From Nonlabens sp. MB-3u-79 (GTDB lineage: Bacteria; Bacteroidota; Bacteroidia; Flavobacteriales; Flavobacteriaceae), in assembly GCF_002831625.1 (NCBI RefSeq), contig NZ_CP025116.1, positions 1,564,501 to 1,628,500 on the forward strand: 64,000 nt of DNA. The letters are read 5' to 3'. Below the pieces are notes generated by a model. The model made no database searches. It had not been told where the DNA came from and was given only the letters and a program-made list of their open reading frames with translations. The stretch's first letter is position 1. The number at the start of each line of letters is the position of its first letter. A program made the translations under genes and the position numbers. Below, one piece after another: positions 1-9,569 of the stretch.

Positions 1-801
1 GAGCCATTAATTATCGTTCATGAACTAGGAGATGAAGAGGTAGAGGAAACAATTGCACCTGTAGTAGAAGAAAACACATTGATTCCTACCACAGAATTTA
101 TAGAAAACCTCAATGTGGTGTACGAAGAAGTGCTGGATCAGGCTCAGGAATTTGTCATCAAAGAAGTGTCGTCTATTGAGGTCGCTTCAGAAATCACAGA
201 GGAAGAAGAGAAAGATCAGTTTTTCTTAGATTTTGACATGCCTTTATCAGCACAGTTACAAGACAAAGATGAGCCAGCTATTACCTATCAACTAGAAGAT
301 ATTGAAGTAAACGATCCTATTAATGTGGTTCCAGTAACAGAGTTTTCTAACGAAGGTGAAAAAAAGTATTCTTTGGAAGATTATATGGAGGTAGAAGATC
401 AATTGAACGCCGCAAAACCTGCAGAGTCTAAAGAGTCTAAAGAGAATGTAGTAGCAGAGTCAGAAATAAAGATCCTGACCAAAGAAGTGGAACAAACTTC
501 TAAACAAGTGGATCAAGAGGTTCGTAAAAATGTGGAACCTACTGATCTGCCTCTTAATGAAGCTTTAGTACTTAGAGCAGAAGAACGCAAGCGTAAGATG
601 CACGCTTATAATTTTAAGTTCAAGAGCTCTCATAGACTAGATGAGATAGAGAAGAAACCAGCCTATTTAAGGCATGGTGTAGAGCTGGATAAATTACCAG
701 AAGAAAGAGATAGATCAAGAACAACACTTTCTACAGATGAGAATAACGAGATCCAGTTGCGTACTAATAATAATTCTTTTTTACATGATAATGTAGACTA
801 G
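1..801 (+). CDS. ftsZ: Cell division protein FtsZ, C-terminal part (5' end outside window)
   Basis: The reading frame is open from base 1, so the gene starts upstream and only its last 266 residues are seen. They are acidic and low in complexity, as in the long disordered C-terminal linker of Bacteroidota FtsZ, and end in a conserved peptide, LRTNNNSFLHDNVD, typical of flavobacterial FtsZ tails. FtsZ is the tubulin-like GTPase that forms the division ring; its tail binds membrane anchors such as FtsA. The GTPase core is not in the window, so the call rests on the tail and on the YqeY-like gene that follows, a usual neighbour of ftsZ in this group. Confidence 0.85.
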   Translation, partial: EPLIIVHELGDEEVEETIAPVVEENTLIPTTEFIENLNVVYEEVLDQAQEFVIKEVSSIEVASEITEEEEKDQFFLDFDMPLSAQLQDKDEPAITYQLEDIEVNDPINVVPVTEFSNEGEKKYSLEDYMEVEDQLNAAKPAESKESKENVVAESEIKILTKEVEQTSKQVDQEVRKNVEPTDLPLNEALVLRAEERKRKMHAYNFKFKSSHRLDEIEKKPAYLRHGVELDKLPEERDRSRTTLSTDENNEIQLRTNNNSFLHDNVD

Positions 802-827
802 CAATAGTTTCTATAAAACACAAACTG

Positions 828-859
828 CCCAAATACTGTAATGGTTTTTGGGTTTTTTT
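828..859 (+). terminator. Probable intrinsic terminator after ftsZ
   Basis: A short inverted repeat (CCCAAA at 828-833, TTTGGG at 847-852) is followed directly by a run of T. The stem is short, so termination may be partial. Confidence 0.45.
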
Positions 860-961
860 ATGTTTCACAAAATCGTACTTTTGGTTTGTGGATCAGACGA
901 TGTATATGCAGCCGTCAACAGGACCCAAATAGAATGCTTTACCAATAATAAAAATAGGATT

Positions 962-1408
962 ATGAGTTTAGAGAATGAAATCATGACAGCCATTAAAGAG
1001 GCCATGAAAGCAAAAGATCAAACAGCTCTCGCAGCATTAAGAGCCGTAAAGAGTGAGATTTTATTAGCGAGAACATCAGGTACTAGTGACGGGCTGACCG
1101 AAGAAGAGGAAGTTAAGCTGGTTCAAAAATTAGTAAAGCAACGCAAGGACAGTGCTCGCATCTTTTCAGAGCAAAACAGAGAAGACCTCTCGGAGCCAGA
1201 ACTCGCTCAAGCAGCAGTGTTAGAGCAATTTTTACCAGAACAATTGAGTGAAGAAGAAATAACAAAAGTAGTGACCGCTATCATTGCTAAAACAGGTGCC
1301 GCAGGAATGAAAGACATGGGTAAAGTTATGGGAATGGCAAATAAAGAACTCGCTGGCAAAGCAGATGGGAGAACCATAAGTGCTGTTGTAAAAGCACAAC
1401 TGACTTAA
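962..1408 (+). CDS. GatB/YqeY domain-containing protein
   Basis: A 148-residue YqeY-family protein of full family length. It resembles the tRNA-binding C-terminal domain of the GatB amidotransferase subunit but occurs alone; its cellular role is not established. Family features are the start MSLENEIMTAIKEAMKAKD, a central segment AALRAVKSEILLA, and the C-terminal GMKDMGKVMGMANKELAGKADG. The frame is open further upstream to 848, but that extension overlaps the ftsZ terminator and does not look like YqeY, so the ATG at 962 is chosen. It lies 160 bp after ftsZ. Confidence 0.9.
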   Translation: MSLENEIMTAIKEAMKAKDQTALAALRAVKSEILLARTSGTSDGLTEEEEVKLVQKLVKQRKDSARIFSEQNREDLSEPELAQAAVLEQFLPEQLSEEEITKVVTAIIAKTGAAGMKDMGKVMGMANKELAGKADGRTISAVVKAQLT

Positions 1409-1427
1409 TTTTATAATTCGTTTTATT

Positions 1428-1466
1428 AAAAATGGCTGCAATTTATTGCAGCCATTTTTGTTTTTT
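1428..1466 (+). terminator. Strong intrinsic terminator after the YqeY-like gene
   Basis: A near-perfect stem (AAAAATGGCTGCAA pairing with TTGCAGCCATTTTT, 1428-1459) with a 4-nt loop is followed by further T residues. It can work in both directions because both sides are A/T-flanked. Confidence 0.85.
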
Positions 1467-1535
1467 GCACTTTTGAGATTATAGAATGTTTGATGATTGG
1501 CAAAATATTTTTTTTAAAAACATTATTGATACGCC

Positions 1536-1549
1536 GCTCTAGCGAAAGC
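1536..1549. repeat. Degenerate copy of the 14-bp palindrome (2 mismatches)
   Basis: Reads GCTCTAGCGAAAGC, two bases off GCTTTCGCGAAAGC. It lies in the spacer between the YqeY-like gene and the next gene. Confidence 0.35.
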
Positions 1550-1604
1550 AAAATATTTTTTTATTTTCTATAAATTAATGTATATTTAAGTGCTAACTTA
1601 AAGC

Positions 1605-1985
1605 ATGAACGAATTACGATATTACGACTTGGGTTATTCTGAGGTATTTATTTTTGAAAATTATTTAATCAACCAGATTAAAGAAGGAGAAATAGTGACT
1701 GTTGATCATGCGCAAGTCTTGAAGGCGATGATTGATAAACACTTTTCAAATCGTAAAATGATTTACATAGGAAATAGAGTCAATTCTTACTCTGTTAATC
1801 CCTTGGTATATTTAAAAGTAGCAGAAATTGATAATTTGTTAGGTATAGGAATTGTCGTGAATTCTGATATTAAAGAAAACACAGCAAATTATGAAAAGCA
1901 ATTCAGCGCAAAACCATTTGAGATATTTGAGAAAATGAACGATGCTATCTTATGGGCGACAGAGCAAATATCTTTACAGGCTTAA
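1605..1985 (+). CDS. Conserved hypothetical protein, possibly STAS/SEC14-like
   Basis: A 126-residue cytoplasmic protein with no signal peptide or membrane segment. Its length, the alternation of predicted strands and helices (EIVTVDHAQVLKAM; YIGNRVNSYSVNPLVYLKV; GIGIVVNSDIKENTANYEKQF), and the C-terminal FEIFEKMNDAILWA recall small single-domain proteins of Bacteroidota with a STAS/SEC14-like fold. That assignment is by general resemblance only. It stands alone between two terminator-like hairpins and just upstream of the glycogen operon. No function is claimed. Confidence 0.65.
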   Translation: MNELRYYDLGYSEVFIFENYLINQIKEGEIVTVDHAQVLKAMIDKHFSNRKMIYIGNRVNSYSVNPLVYLKVAEIDNLLGIGIVVNSDIKENTANYEKQFSAKPFEIFEKMNDAILWATEQISLQA

Positions 1986-1987
1986 AA

Positions 1988-2015
1988 ACTTCCTTTAATT
2001 TAAAAGAAAGGAAGT
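1988..2015 (+). terminator. Hairpin between the small protein and glgA
   Basis: ACTTCCTTT (1988-1996) can pair with AAAGGAAGT (2007-2015). The following sequence is AATTGTTG rather than a clean T run, so terminator activity is uncertain. Confidence 0.4.
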
Positions 2016-2068
2016 AATTGTTGTCGGAATTGATTTAATTTATATGCAGTAAACGAACCAGTTAACTT

Positions 2069-3475
2069 ATGAATATTATCCATATCAGTGCCGAGTGCTA
2101 TCCAGTGGCCAAAGTAGGTGGGCTTGCAGATGTTGTGGGGGCACTTCCTAAATATCAAAACGCACAAGGAGAACATGCCAGTGTTATCATGCCCTTTTAT
2201 GATCTGGCTTTTACAAAGACAAACCGCTTTAAAAATATTGGAAGTGGAAGCGTCAAATTAGCTGAAGAACATTTTAAATTTAATGTTCTCCAGCTCGTAG
2301 ATAGAGACTTAGGTTTTACACTCTATTTGATTGATATTCCAGCATTGCTCTTTAAAGAATACGTCTATTCTGCTGATGATTCCAAAAGGTTTACTGCCTT
2401 TCAAATTGCTGCACTGCAATGGTTAGGTACACAAAAGCAACTGCCAGATGTGATTCACTGCCACGATCATCATACAGGACTAGTTCCTTTTATGATGCAA
2501 TATTGTTACGATTTTGAGCTGTTTAAAAATACAGCCTCTGTGCTGAGCATTCACAATGCGCAGTATCAAGGATGGTTTTCTCACGAACTTATAGGCTGGA
2601 TCCCTGCTTTTAAAGCAGAGTACACCGGATTGTTAGATTGGGATGGAAATATAAATCCGCTGGCATGTGCTATTAAATGTGCTTGGCGAGTCAATACCGT
2701 TTCTCCTAGTTACATGGAAGAATTAAAACAGCACGCTAATGGGTTAGAAGGTTTATTAAGTCATGAGTCTGCAAAATGTGTAGGGATTCTCAATGGTATA
2801 GATACACAAGTTTGGGATACGGTCACTGACTCCTATCTGGTAAAGAACTATACCCTAGCAACAAATACAAGTGGTAAAAAGGCCAATAAGAAATGGCTAT
2901 GCGATACGTATAACCTAGATATTGATCAACCTTTATTTGCCTTTATAGGCAGGTTAGTTTATGAAAAGGGCTCTGACCTTTTTCCAGAAGCCTTCGAACA
3001 AGTGCTCCATAATCAAAATGTTTCTATCTTGTTATTAGGGTCTGGAGATCCTAAAACAGAAGAGGAGTTAATGCCTTTAAAAGATAAATTTAAAGGCAAA
3101 TACAATTCGTATATAGGTTATGATGAAAAGTTGTCGCATATCGTCTACGCGGGAGCAGATTTTTTACTGATGCCATCTCGGGTAGAGCCTTGTGGTCTCA
3201 ACCAGATGTATTCCTTAAGGTATGGGACTATTCCAATCGTTAGAGGTATAGGCGGATTAAAAGATACGATTGTGGATATAGAGGATAGCGGCTTTGGGTT
3301 GATGCATGACGGTACAACGGTGGAGCAAATAGTATCTTCTGTGAAAAGAGCAGCCACTCTTTATAAAGACCAGGTGAAAATCAAGAAATTAAGAAAACAA
3401 ATCATGAACATAGATCATTCTTGGGATCGATCTGCAAGAGTCTATATACAACTCTATAACTCATTAACTGACTAA
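2069..3475 (+). CDS. glgA: Glycogen synthase (ADP-glucose dependent), GT5
   Basis: A 468-residue GT5/GT-B glycosyltransferase that extends alpha-1,4-glucan chains with ADP-glucose. The N-terminal ADP-glucose-binding KxGGL motif is at residues 15-19 (KVGGL). The C-terminal GT-B domain has FIGRLVYEKGSDL and the nucleotide-sugar site PSRVEPCGLNQMYSLRYG. Length is normal for the family. The ATG at 2069 gives the expected start MNIIHISAECYPVAKVGG. It is first of three genes (glgA, glgC, glgB) that abut with 2-bp and 0-bp gaps, so the operon likely makes storage glycogen in the cytoplasm. Confidence 0.96.
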   Translation: MNIIHISAECYPVAKVGGLADVVGALPKYQNAQGEHASVIMPFYDLAFTKTNRFKNIGSGSVKLAEEHFKFNVLQLVDRDLGFTLYLIDIPALLFKEYVYSADDSKRFTAFQIAALQWLGTQKQLPDVIHCHDHHTGLVPFMMQYCYDFELFKNTASVLSIHNAQYQGWFSHELIGWIPAFKAEYTGLLDWDGNINPLACAIKCAWRVNTVSPSYMEELKQHANGLEGLLSHESAKCVGILNGIDTQVWDTVTDSYLVKNYTLATNTSGKKANKKWLCDTYNLDIDQPLFAFIGRLVYEKGSDLFPEAFEQVLHNQNVSILLLGSGDPKTEEELMPLKDKFKGKYNSYIGYDEKLSHIVYAGADFLLMPSRVEPCGLNQMYSLRYGTIPIVRGIGGLKDTIVDIEDSGFGLMHDGTTVEQIVSSVKRAATLYKDQVKIKKLRKQIMNIDHSWDRSARVYIQLYNSLTD

Positions 3476-3477
3476 TT

Positions 3478-4743
3478 ATGATGAACGACAAAGTTTTAAG
3501 TATCATTTTAGGTGGTGGACAAGGAACAAGACTTTATCCACTCACTGAAACTAGAAGCAAGCCTGCAGTAAATATCGCTGGAAAATACCGATTAGTTGAT
3601 ATACCTATTTCTAATTGCATCAACTCTGGTTTAAAGAGAATGTATGTATTGACACAATTTAATTCTGCTTCATTAAACAGGCATATTAAGAATACCTACC
3701 ATTTTAGTTTCTTTAGTGCGGCATTTGTAGATGTGCTTGCTGCTGAGCAAACTCCAGACAATAATGCTTGGTTTCAAGGTACGGCCGATGCCGTTAGGCA
3801 AAGTATGCATCATTTCTTGAGGCATGATTTTGAATATGTATTAATTTTATCTGGTGATCAATTGTATCAAATGGATTTTAATGAAATGCTCCAAGCACAT
3901 ATAGATGCAGGGGTAAAGATATCCCTTGCTACGATTCCTGTAAATGAAAAAGACGCACCATCTTTTGGTATCCTTAAGACAGATAAAGACAATAGCATCA
4001 CTTCGTTTATTGAAAAGCCGGTGACCAGTTTATTGCCAGATTGGACCAGTCCAGTAAGTGATGAAATGAAAAAACAAGGTAAGAACCACCTGGCCAGTAT
4101 GGGGATCTATATTTTTAACAAGGACCTACTGATTGAGCTTATGAATGATGAAAGCACTATTGATTTTGGTAAAGAAATCATACCACAGGCTATCGGTAAA
4201 CATAAAATACTGAGCTATCAGTTTGAGGGGTACTGGACAGACATAGGAAATATAGAGTCATTTTTTGAAGCTAACTTAGGTCTTACTGATGATATTCCAG
4301 AGTTTAATCTGTATGATGACAAGCGACGTATTTTTACCAACTCCAGAGTGTTGCCTACTTCAAAAATATCGGACACTCATCTAAATAAAGCCGTTATTGC
4401 CGAAGGTTGTATCATTCAAGCTGCCAAAATTGAACGTTCTGTTATAGGAATACGTTCTAGAATAGGTAAAGATTCTACAGTAATCAATACGTATATGATG
4501 GGTAATGATGATTATGAATCTCTTGAGAAAATTGAAAAATCAAATATTAAAATTCTAGCGGGAATAGGAGATCGATGCTATATAAAAAACACCATTATAG
4601 ATAAAAATGTACGTATTGGAGATGACGTAAAAATCAATGGTGGACCCCATTTAAAAGACCAAGAAACCGATTATTTAGTGGTGAAAGATGGTATTGTAGT
4701 TATCAAAAAAGACGCAGTTATCCCTAAAGGTTTTTCACTTTAA
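3478..4743 (+). CDS. glgC: Glucose-1-phosphate adenylyltransferase (ADP-glucose pyrophosphorylase)
   Basis: A 421-residue enzyme that makes ADP-glucose from ATP and glucose-1-phosphate, the committed step of bacterial glycogen synthesis. The nucleotidyltransferase signature GGGQGTRLYPLT begins at residue 12, followed by SKPAV and the sugar-phosphate region. After about residue 290 there is a left-handed beta-helix with hexapeptide repeats (for example SVIGIRSRIGKDSTV), as expected for allosterically regulated GlgC. It starts 2 bp after glgA and ends exactly where glgB begins, consistent with translational coupling. Confidence 0.96.
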   Translation: MMNDKVLSIILGGGQGTRLYPLTETRSKPAVNIAGKYRLVDIPISNCINSGLKRMYVLTQFNSASLNRHIKNTYHFSFFSAAFVDVLAAEQTPDNNAWFQGTADAVRQSMHHFLRHDFEYVLILSGDQLYQMDFNEMLQAHIDAGVKISLATIPVNEKDAPSFGILKTDKDNSITSFIEKPVTSLLPDWTSPVSDEMKKQGKNHLASMGIYIFNKDLLIELMNDESTIDFGKEIIPQAIGKHKILSYQFEGYWTDIGNIESFFEANLGLTDDIPEFNLYDDKRRIFTNSRVLPTSKISDTHLNKAVIAEGCIIQAAKIERSVIGIRSRIGKDSTVINTYMMGNDDYESLEKIEKSNIKILAGIGDRCYIKNTIIDKNVRIGDDVKINGGPHLKDQETDYLVVKDGIVVIKKDAVIPKGFSL

Positions 4744-6651
4744 ATGATGGCTGAGGTAATTGCACACAGTCGTTTTACAGATTTTGACATCGACTTATTC
4801 AAAAGTGGTAAACACTATAGGTTGTATGAGAAATTTGGTTCTCATGTCATGACGCTTAATGGGGTAGAAGGGACCTATTTTGCTGTTTGGGCACCTAGTG
4901 CTAAAAGTGTTTCTGTAATTGGAGACTTTAATTTCTGGACAGAAAATGAACACCAACTCCAAGTAAGATGGGACCGTAGTGGTATATGGGAGGGCTTTAT
5001 TCCAGGGGTAAAGCACGGTGCGACCTATAAATATAAAATTCAATCTTCACACAACAACATAGTAACAGAAAAGGCAGATCCCTACGCACGTCGATATGAA
5101 CATCCACCTCGAACGGCTAGTGTGGTATATGATTATCAACCCAATTGGAACGATCAAAAATGGATGAAGTCGCGCAAGAAAAACAACGCCCTCGATGCTC
5201 CATATTCCGTGTATGAGGTTCATTTGGGCAGTTGGAAACATAAGCTAGAGGAAGATAGGAGTTTGAGTTACCATGAGCTGTCTTTGGACCTGGTAGCTTA
5301 TGCAAAAGAGATGCAGTTCACCCATATCGAGTTCATGCCGGTCATGGAATATCCTTATGGTCCATCTTGGGGCTATCAAATCACTGGTTATTTTGCACCT
5401 ACCGCAAGATTTGGTTATCCAGAAGAATTCCAAGAACTGGTCAACGCTTGCCATAATGCTGGACTGGGAGTTATATTAGACTGGGTCCCATCGCATTTTC
5501 CTGAAGATGCCCATGGGTTAGGTTATTTTGACGGGACACACCTTTATGAGCATCCTGATAGAAAAAGAGGATACCATCCCGACTGGAAATCTTTGATTTT
5601 TAATTATGGTCGTAATGAAGTAAAGAGTTTTCTGATTTCTAATGCGCTTTTTTGGTTGGATCAATATCATATAGATGGTCTGAGAGTGGATGCGGTGGCC
5701 AGTATGCTGTTTTTAGACTATTCCAGAGAGGAAGGAGAGTGGGATCCTAATATTTACGGCGGAAGAGAGAACCTTGAAGCTATTGCTTTTCTAAAAGAAA
5801 TGAACGAGGCCGTTTATCATAATTATCCCGACACACAAACTATTGCAGAAGAAAGCACCAGCTTTCCTATGGTTAGCGCACCCACTTCAGTCGGAGGACT
5901 GGGTTTTGGTATGAAATGGATGATGGGATGGATGCATGATACATTGGAGTATTTCAAAAAGGAACCTATTTACAGACGTCATCATCAAGATGATTTAACC
6001 TTCTCGATGACTTATGCCTTTACAGAGAATTTTATGCTGCCCTTATCTCATGACGAAGTGGTTTATGGCAAAAGCACTATACTGGGAAGAATGCCAGGAG
6101 ACGACTGGCAAAAATTTGCAAATCTAAGGTTGCTCTTTTCTTATATGTTTACACATCCAGGTGGTAAATTGATGATGATGGGATCTGAATTCGGGCAGCA
6201 TGAAGAATGGAACTTTAACGGAAGTCTGGACTGGCACTTGACTCAATACGCCCCACATCAAGGAATTCAAGAAGTTGTAAAAGACTTGAACAAGCTTTAT
6301 AAAAATGAAAAAGCATTGTACGAGAAGCAATTTAGTATAGAGGGATTTGAGTGGATTTCTTATGAAGATCACGAAAATTCTGTGATCAGTTATATCAGGA
6401 AAGGAAAAAATTCACATCTTGTGGTGGTATGTAATATGACACCAGTGGTGAGAAATCATTACCGTATAGGATTACCCACTAATAAGAAATATAAGTTGCT
6501 TTTTAATAGTGATGATGCTAAATATGATGGCTCCAACTTTAAAGTAAAAAAAACCTTTACTGCTCAAGAAACAGAATGGCATCACAGAAAGCAAAGTGTA
6601 GCGTTGAGATTGCCGCCTTTGGGGGTTTTGGTTTATGGTGGGGTTCAATAA
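4744..6651 (+). CDS. glgB: 1,4-alpha-glucan branching enzyme, GH13
   Basis: A 635-residue GH13 enzyme that introduces alpha-1,6 branches into glycogen. An N-terminal CBM48-like domain (about residues 40-125; YFAVWAPSAKSVSVIGDFNFW) precedes the (beta/alpha)8 barrel. Catalytic residues are visible: nucleophile Asp316 in GLRVDAVASM, acid/base Glu369 in IAEEST, and transition-state Asp437 in LSHDEVV. A C-terminal beta-sandwich ends in PPLGVLVYGG. The N-terminal region is shorter than in enterobacterial GlgB (about 730 residues), as in many non-enteric forms. It abuts glgC without a gap and closes the operon. Confidence 0.96.
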   Translation: MMAEVIAHSRFTDFDIDLFKSGKHYRLYEKFGSHVMTLNGVEGTYFAVWAPSAKSVSVIGDFNFWTENEHQLQVRWDRSGIWEGFIPGVKHGATYKYKIQSSHNNIVTEKADPYARRYEHPPRTASVVYDYQPNWNDQKWMKSRKKNNALDAPYSVYEVHLGSWKHKLEEDRSLSYHELSLDLVAYAKEMQFTHIEFMPVMEYPYGPSWGYQITGYFAPTARFGYPEEFQELVNACHNAGLGVILDWVPSHFPEDAHGLGYFDGTHLYEHPDRKRGYHPDWKSLIFNYGRNEVKSFLISNALFWLDQYHIDGLRVDAVASMLFLDYSREEGEWDPNIYGGRENLEAIAFLKEMNEAVYHNYPDTQTIAEESTSFPMVSAPTSVGGLGFGMKWMMGWMHDTLEYFKKEPIYRRHHQDDLTFSMTYAFTENFMLPLSHDEVVYGKSTILGRMPGDDWQKFANLRLLFSYMFTHPGGKLMMMGSEFGQHEEWNFNGSLDWHLTQYAPHQGIQEVVKDLNKLYKNEKALYEKQFSIEGFEWISYEDHENSVISYIRKGKNSHLVVVCNMTPVVRNHYRIGLPTNKKYKLLFNSDDAKYDGSNFKVKKTFTAQETEWHHRKQSVALRLPPLGVLVYGGVQ

Positions 6652-7027
6652 GCTGTAAAATAATTTTAGAGATGAGTTATGTCAGGACTCCATTCTTTTT
6701 CACCTCCTTACATTTGACGAGGTTTTGCGAGAGGATAGCTTTTTTTTGGTGTCAATTAAAAGGAATTAATTTTTTAAAATCAGTTGCTTTTTAAAGATAA
6801 ATCTGTCATCAAGAAACCAACATGTAAAATCGCAATAGTCGGTTCTAGTTGTTCTTTCTAATTGCGAATATGACAACTCACAACTCTCGTTTTTATCAAA
6901 TTCACAAGGTTCAGCCTTGCGTAACTATCTCACGTTTAACATGCTACTGCATCAATATTTTTCATAATTTAGTCGAGAAGGAGTATTTCAGCAAGATGCT
7001 CCTTAAAATACTGAACACCATCATTCT
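6652..7027 (+). other. Intergenic region, 376 bp, between glgB and the GH31 gene
   Basis: No convincing gene, tRNA or strong terminator was found here. Short ORFs in the region do not look like proteins. The length suggests the GH31 gene has its own promoter, but no clear TAnnTTTG element was identified. Confidence 0.5.
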
Positions 7028-9430
7028 ATGATTACAAATACAGAATTACACAGTCAGGGAAATGTATTTCCAGGTGAATTAACTTCTTTTGACCATGTTG
7101 TTGATACACTCACCTTTCATGCAGATAATGGGGTGATACTGCGGTTACAGATCTTTCGCGACAGTTTGATACGTTTTAAATATGGAACGGGCGGAAAACT
7201 TGAAAAAGATTTTTCTTATGCGGTAGAAGCCACTAGCAACAGGGGTTATAACAAACTAAGTGTCTTAGAAAAGAAGAGTTACTACGAGATCACTACTTCA
7301 AAGGTCGTTTGTCACATCGCAAAAAAAGATTTAAAATCTCGCATTTTTGACCTGAAAGGAAAAATCATCTGTGAAGATGAATTAGGCTTTCATTATGAAG
7401 AGAGTTATGAGTATGGTGGTGAGGTGGTTAAAATGTCTAAAAAGGCACAGCCTGGAGAGAGTTATTACGGTCTTGGTGATAAACCGGCAGATAATAATTT
7501 GCGCGCCAAAAGGTTTGAAATGTGGGGAACAGATCAATATGCTTTTGGTAAACATACTGACCCGCTTTATAAAAACATACCATTTTACATAGGTCTTCAA
7601 AACAAAATTGCCTATGGTATTTTCTTTGATAATACCTTTAGATCCTTCTTTGATTTTGCACAAGAGCGTCATCATGTAACCAGCTTCTGGGCGCAAGGGG
7701 GAAACATGGATTATTATTTTATCTATGGTCCAGATTTAAATAACGTAGTAAGTGGTTATACAGAGCTTACTGGTAAACCAGAGTTACCTCCGTTGTGGGC
7801 ACTGGGTTTTCACCAGTGTAAATGGAGTTATTATCCAGAAAGTAATGTAAGAGAAATCACTTCAAAATTCCGCGAGTTACAAATTCCTTGTGATGCCATT
7901 TATTTGGATATCGACTATATGGACGGTTTCCGTTGTTTCACTTGGGATAATGAGAAGTTTCCTAACCCTACTAAGATGATTAGTGAACTAAGAGAGGAAG
8001 GTTTTAAGACGATCGCAATTATAGATCCGGGAATCAAAGTAGATCCTGACTATTATGTCTATAAAGAAGCTATGGAAAACGACTACTTCTGTAAGCGTGC
8101 TGATGGTCCTTATATGAAAGGAAAGGTGTGGCCGGGAGAATGTTATTTCCCTGATTATACCAACCCTAAAGTAAGAGCCTGGTGGGCAGATTTATTCAAA
8201 GGGCTGATTGCAGATAACGGACTTGCTGGAATCTGGAATGATATGAATGAGCCAGCAGTGATGGAGGTTCCTAATAAAACATTTCCAAATGATGTGCGTC
8301 ACGATTTTGACGGCCATCCCTGTTCCCATAGAAAAGCCCATAACATTTACGGCGCTCAGATGGCTCGTGCGACCTATGAAGGTGTCAAGAAATATATATA
8401 TCCCAAACGACCGTTTGTGATCACAAGATCTGCTTATTCAGGAACACAGCGCTATACCTCCAGCTGGTTTGGGGATAATGTAGCAACTTGGGAGCATTTG
8501 AGTATTGCAAATATTCAGGCACAACGCATGGCCCTTTCAGGGATGTCTTTTGCGGGGTCTGATATAGGTGGTTTTGCAGAGCAGCCTACGGGGGAGCTTT
8601 TTGCGAGATGGATTGCACTTGGTATCTTCCACCCCTTTTGTCGTGTGCACTCTAGTGGTGATCATGGAGATCAAGAACCTTGGACATTTGATGAGGATGT
8701 GACCAATATCACTAGAAAATTTATCGAGCTGCGCTACAAACTACTCCCTTATCTCTATACTGCTTTCTGGCAATATGCTGAAGAAGGAACCCCTATATTG
8801 AAATCACTAGTAGTGTACGATCAAGAAGATGCACAGACACATTATAGGAATGACGAATTTATTTTTGGAGATCAAATCTTGGTTTGTCCCATATTAGAAC
8901 CTAACGCCAAAGGTCGCAGAATGTATATTCCTAGAGGGGAATGGTACAACTTCTGGACTCGTGAAACGATTACTGGAGGAAAAGAAGCCTGGGTGGATGC
9001 CGATATAGACGAGATCCCGTTATTTGTTAAATCAGGCTCCATCATTCCGCGCTATCCGGTTATGCAGTACGTTGGAGAGAAGAAAATAGAATTCCTAACC
9101 CTTGACGTTTATTATACGATAGGTAAAGAAGAGTCTTTTGTTTACGAAGATGCAGCAGATGGTTATGACTACAAAAAAGGCCGTTTTAGTCTTAGAAATT
9201 TAAATTTTAAAGGCAAGGAGAATGAGATTATTATCTCTCAATATAAAGATGGAAAGTATGCGACAGAATATGAAACCTTACGTTTTAACTTTATTGGCTT
9301 ACCATTTAAAATCAACTATGTAGAGGTAGATAATGTAAAAGTTTCATTGAAAGATTTGAAATACGATCAAAAAACGGAAACCCTATATGTAGACAAGAAT
9401 TTTGTAGAGCTGCACATTGTCGGTAAATAA
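7028..9430 (+). CDS. Alpha-glucosidase, glycoside hydrolase family 31
   Basis: An 800-residue GH31 enzyme, probably releasing glucose from the non-reducing ends of alpha-glucans. The family pattern is clear: N-terminal beta-sandwich (residues 1-230, with YYGLGDKPA), then the barrel with DAIYLDIDYMDGF, the nucleophile Asp405 in GIWNDMNEPAVM, and the acid/base Asp483 in SSWFGDNVATW. No signal peptide is seen, so it is probably cytoplasmic. Its place just after the glycogen operon suggests a role in glycogen or maltodextrin breakdown (inference); exact linkage specificity cannot be read from the sequence. Confidence 0.92.
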   Translation: MITNTELHSQGNVFPGELTSFDHVVDTLTFHADNGVILRLQIFRDSLIRFKYGTGGKLEKDFSYAVEATSNRGYNKLSVLEKKSYYEITTSKVVCHIAKKDLKSRIFDLKGKIICEDELGFHYEESYEYGGEVVKMSKKAQPGESYYGLGDKPADNNLRAKRFEMWGTDQYAFGKHTDPLYKNIPFYIGLQNKIAYGIFFDNTFRSFFDFAQERHHVTSFWAQGGNMDYYFIYGPDLNNVVSGYTELTGKPELPPLWALGFHQCKWSYYPESNVREITSKFRELQIPCDAIYLDIDYMDGFRCFTWDNEKFPNPTKMISELREEGFKTIAIIDPGIKVDPDYYVYKEAMENDYFCKRADGPYMKGKVWPGECYFPDYTNPKVRAWWADLFKGLIADNGLAGIWNDMNEPAVMEVPNKTFPNDVRHDFDGHPCSHRKAHNIYGAQMARATYEGVKKYIYPKRPFVITRSAYSGTQRYTSSWFGDNVATWEHLSIANIQAQRMALSGMSFAGSDIGGFAEQPTGELFARWIALGIFHPFCRVHSSGDHGDQEPWTFDEDVTNITRKFIELRYKLLPYLYTAFWQYAEEGTPILKSLVVYDQEDAQTHYRNDEFIFGDQILVCPILEPNAKGRRMYIPRGEWYNFWTRETITGGKEAWVDADIDEIPLFVKSGSIIPRYPVMQYVGEKKIEFLTLDVYYTIGKEESFVYEDAADGYDYKKGRFSLRNLNFKGKENEIIISQYKDGKYATEYETLRFNFIGLPFKINYVEVDNVKVSLKDLKYDQKTETLYVDKNFVELHIVGK

Positions 9431-9451
9431 AAATTCAAGTTATTCAGTTAT

Positions 9452-9484
9452 AAAAGAGAAGTCGAGAGGCTTCTCTTTTTTTAT
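9452..9484 (+). terminator. Intrinsic terminator after the GH31 gene
   Basis: AAAAGAGAAG (9452-9461) pairs with CTTCTCTTTT (9470-9479), followed by more T residues. It lies 21 bp after the stop codon. Confidence 0.85.
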
Positions 9485-9518
9485 AAATGCTTTAGGAAAA
9501 TGAACTCTTTGTTTTTTC

Positions 9519-9532
9519 GCTTTTGCGAAAGC
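9519..9532. repeat. Variant copy of the 14-bp palindrome (1 mismatch)
   Basis: Reads GCTTTTGCGAAAGC. It is intergenic, between the convergent GH31 and LysR genes. Confidence 0.5.
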
Positions 9533-9569
9533 AAAACAGCACTCAAAAATGATCTGATAAATCTTTTAT

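Noticed and set aside
848..961. N-terminal extension of the YqeY-like gene
   Set aside because: The extension overlaps the ftsZ terminator hairpin and does not resemble the family; ATG 962 gives the normal start.
7150..7165. CTTTCGCGACAG in the GH31 gene as a palindrome copy
   Set aside because: Too many mismatches on the right arm and no symmetry beyond the core; probably chance.
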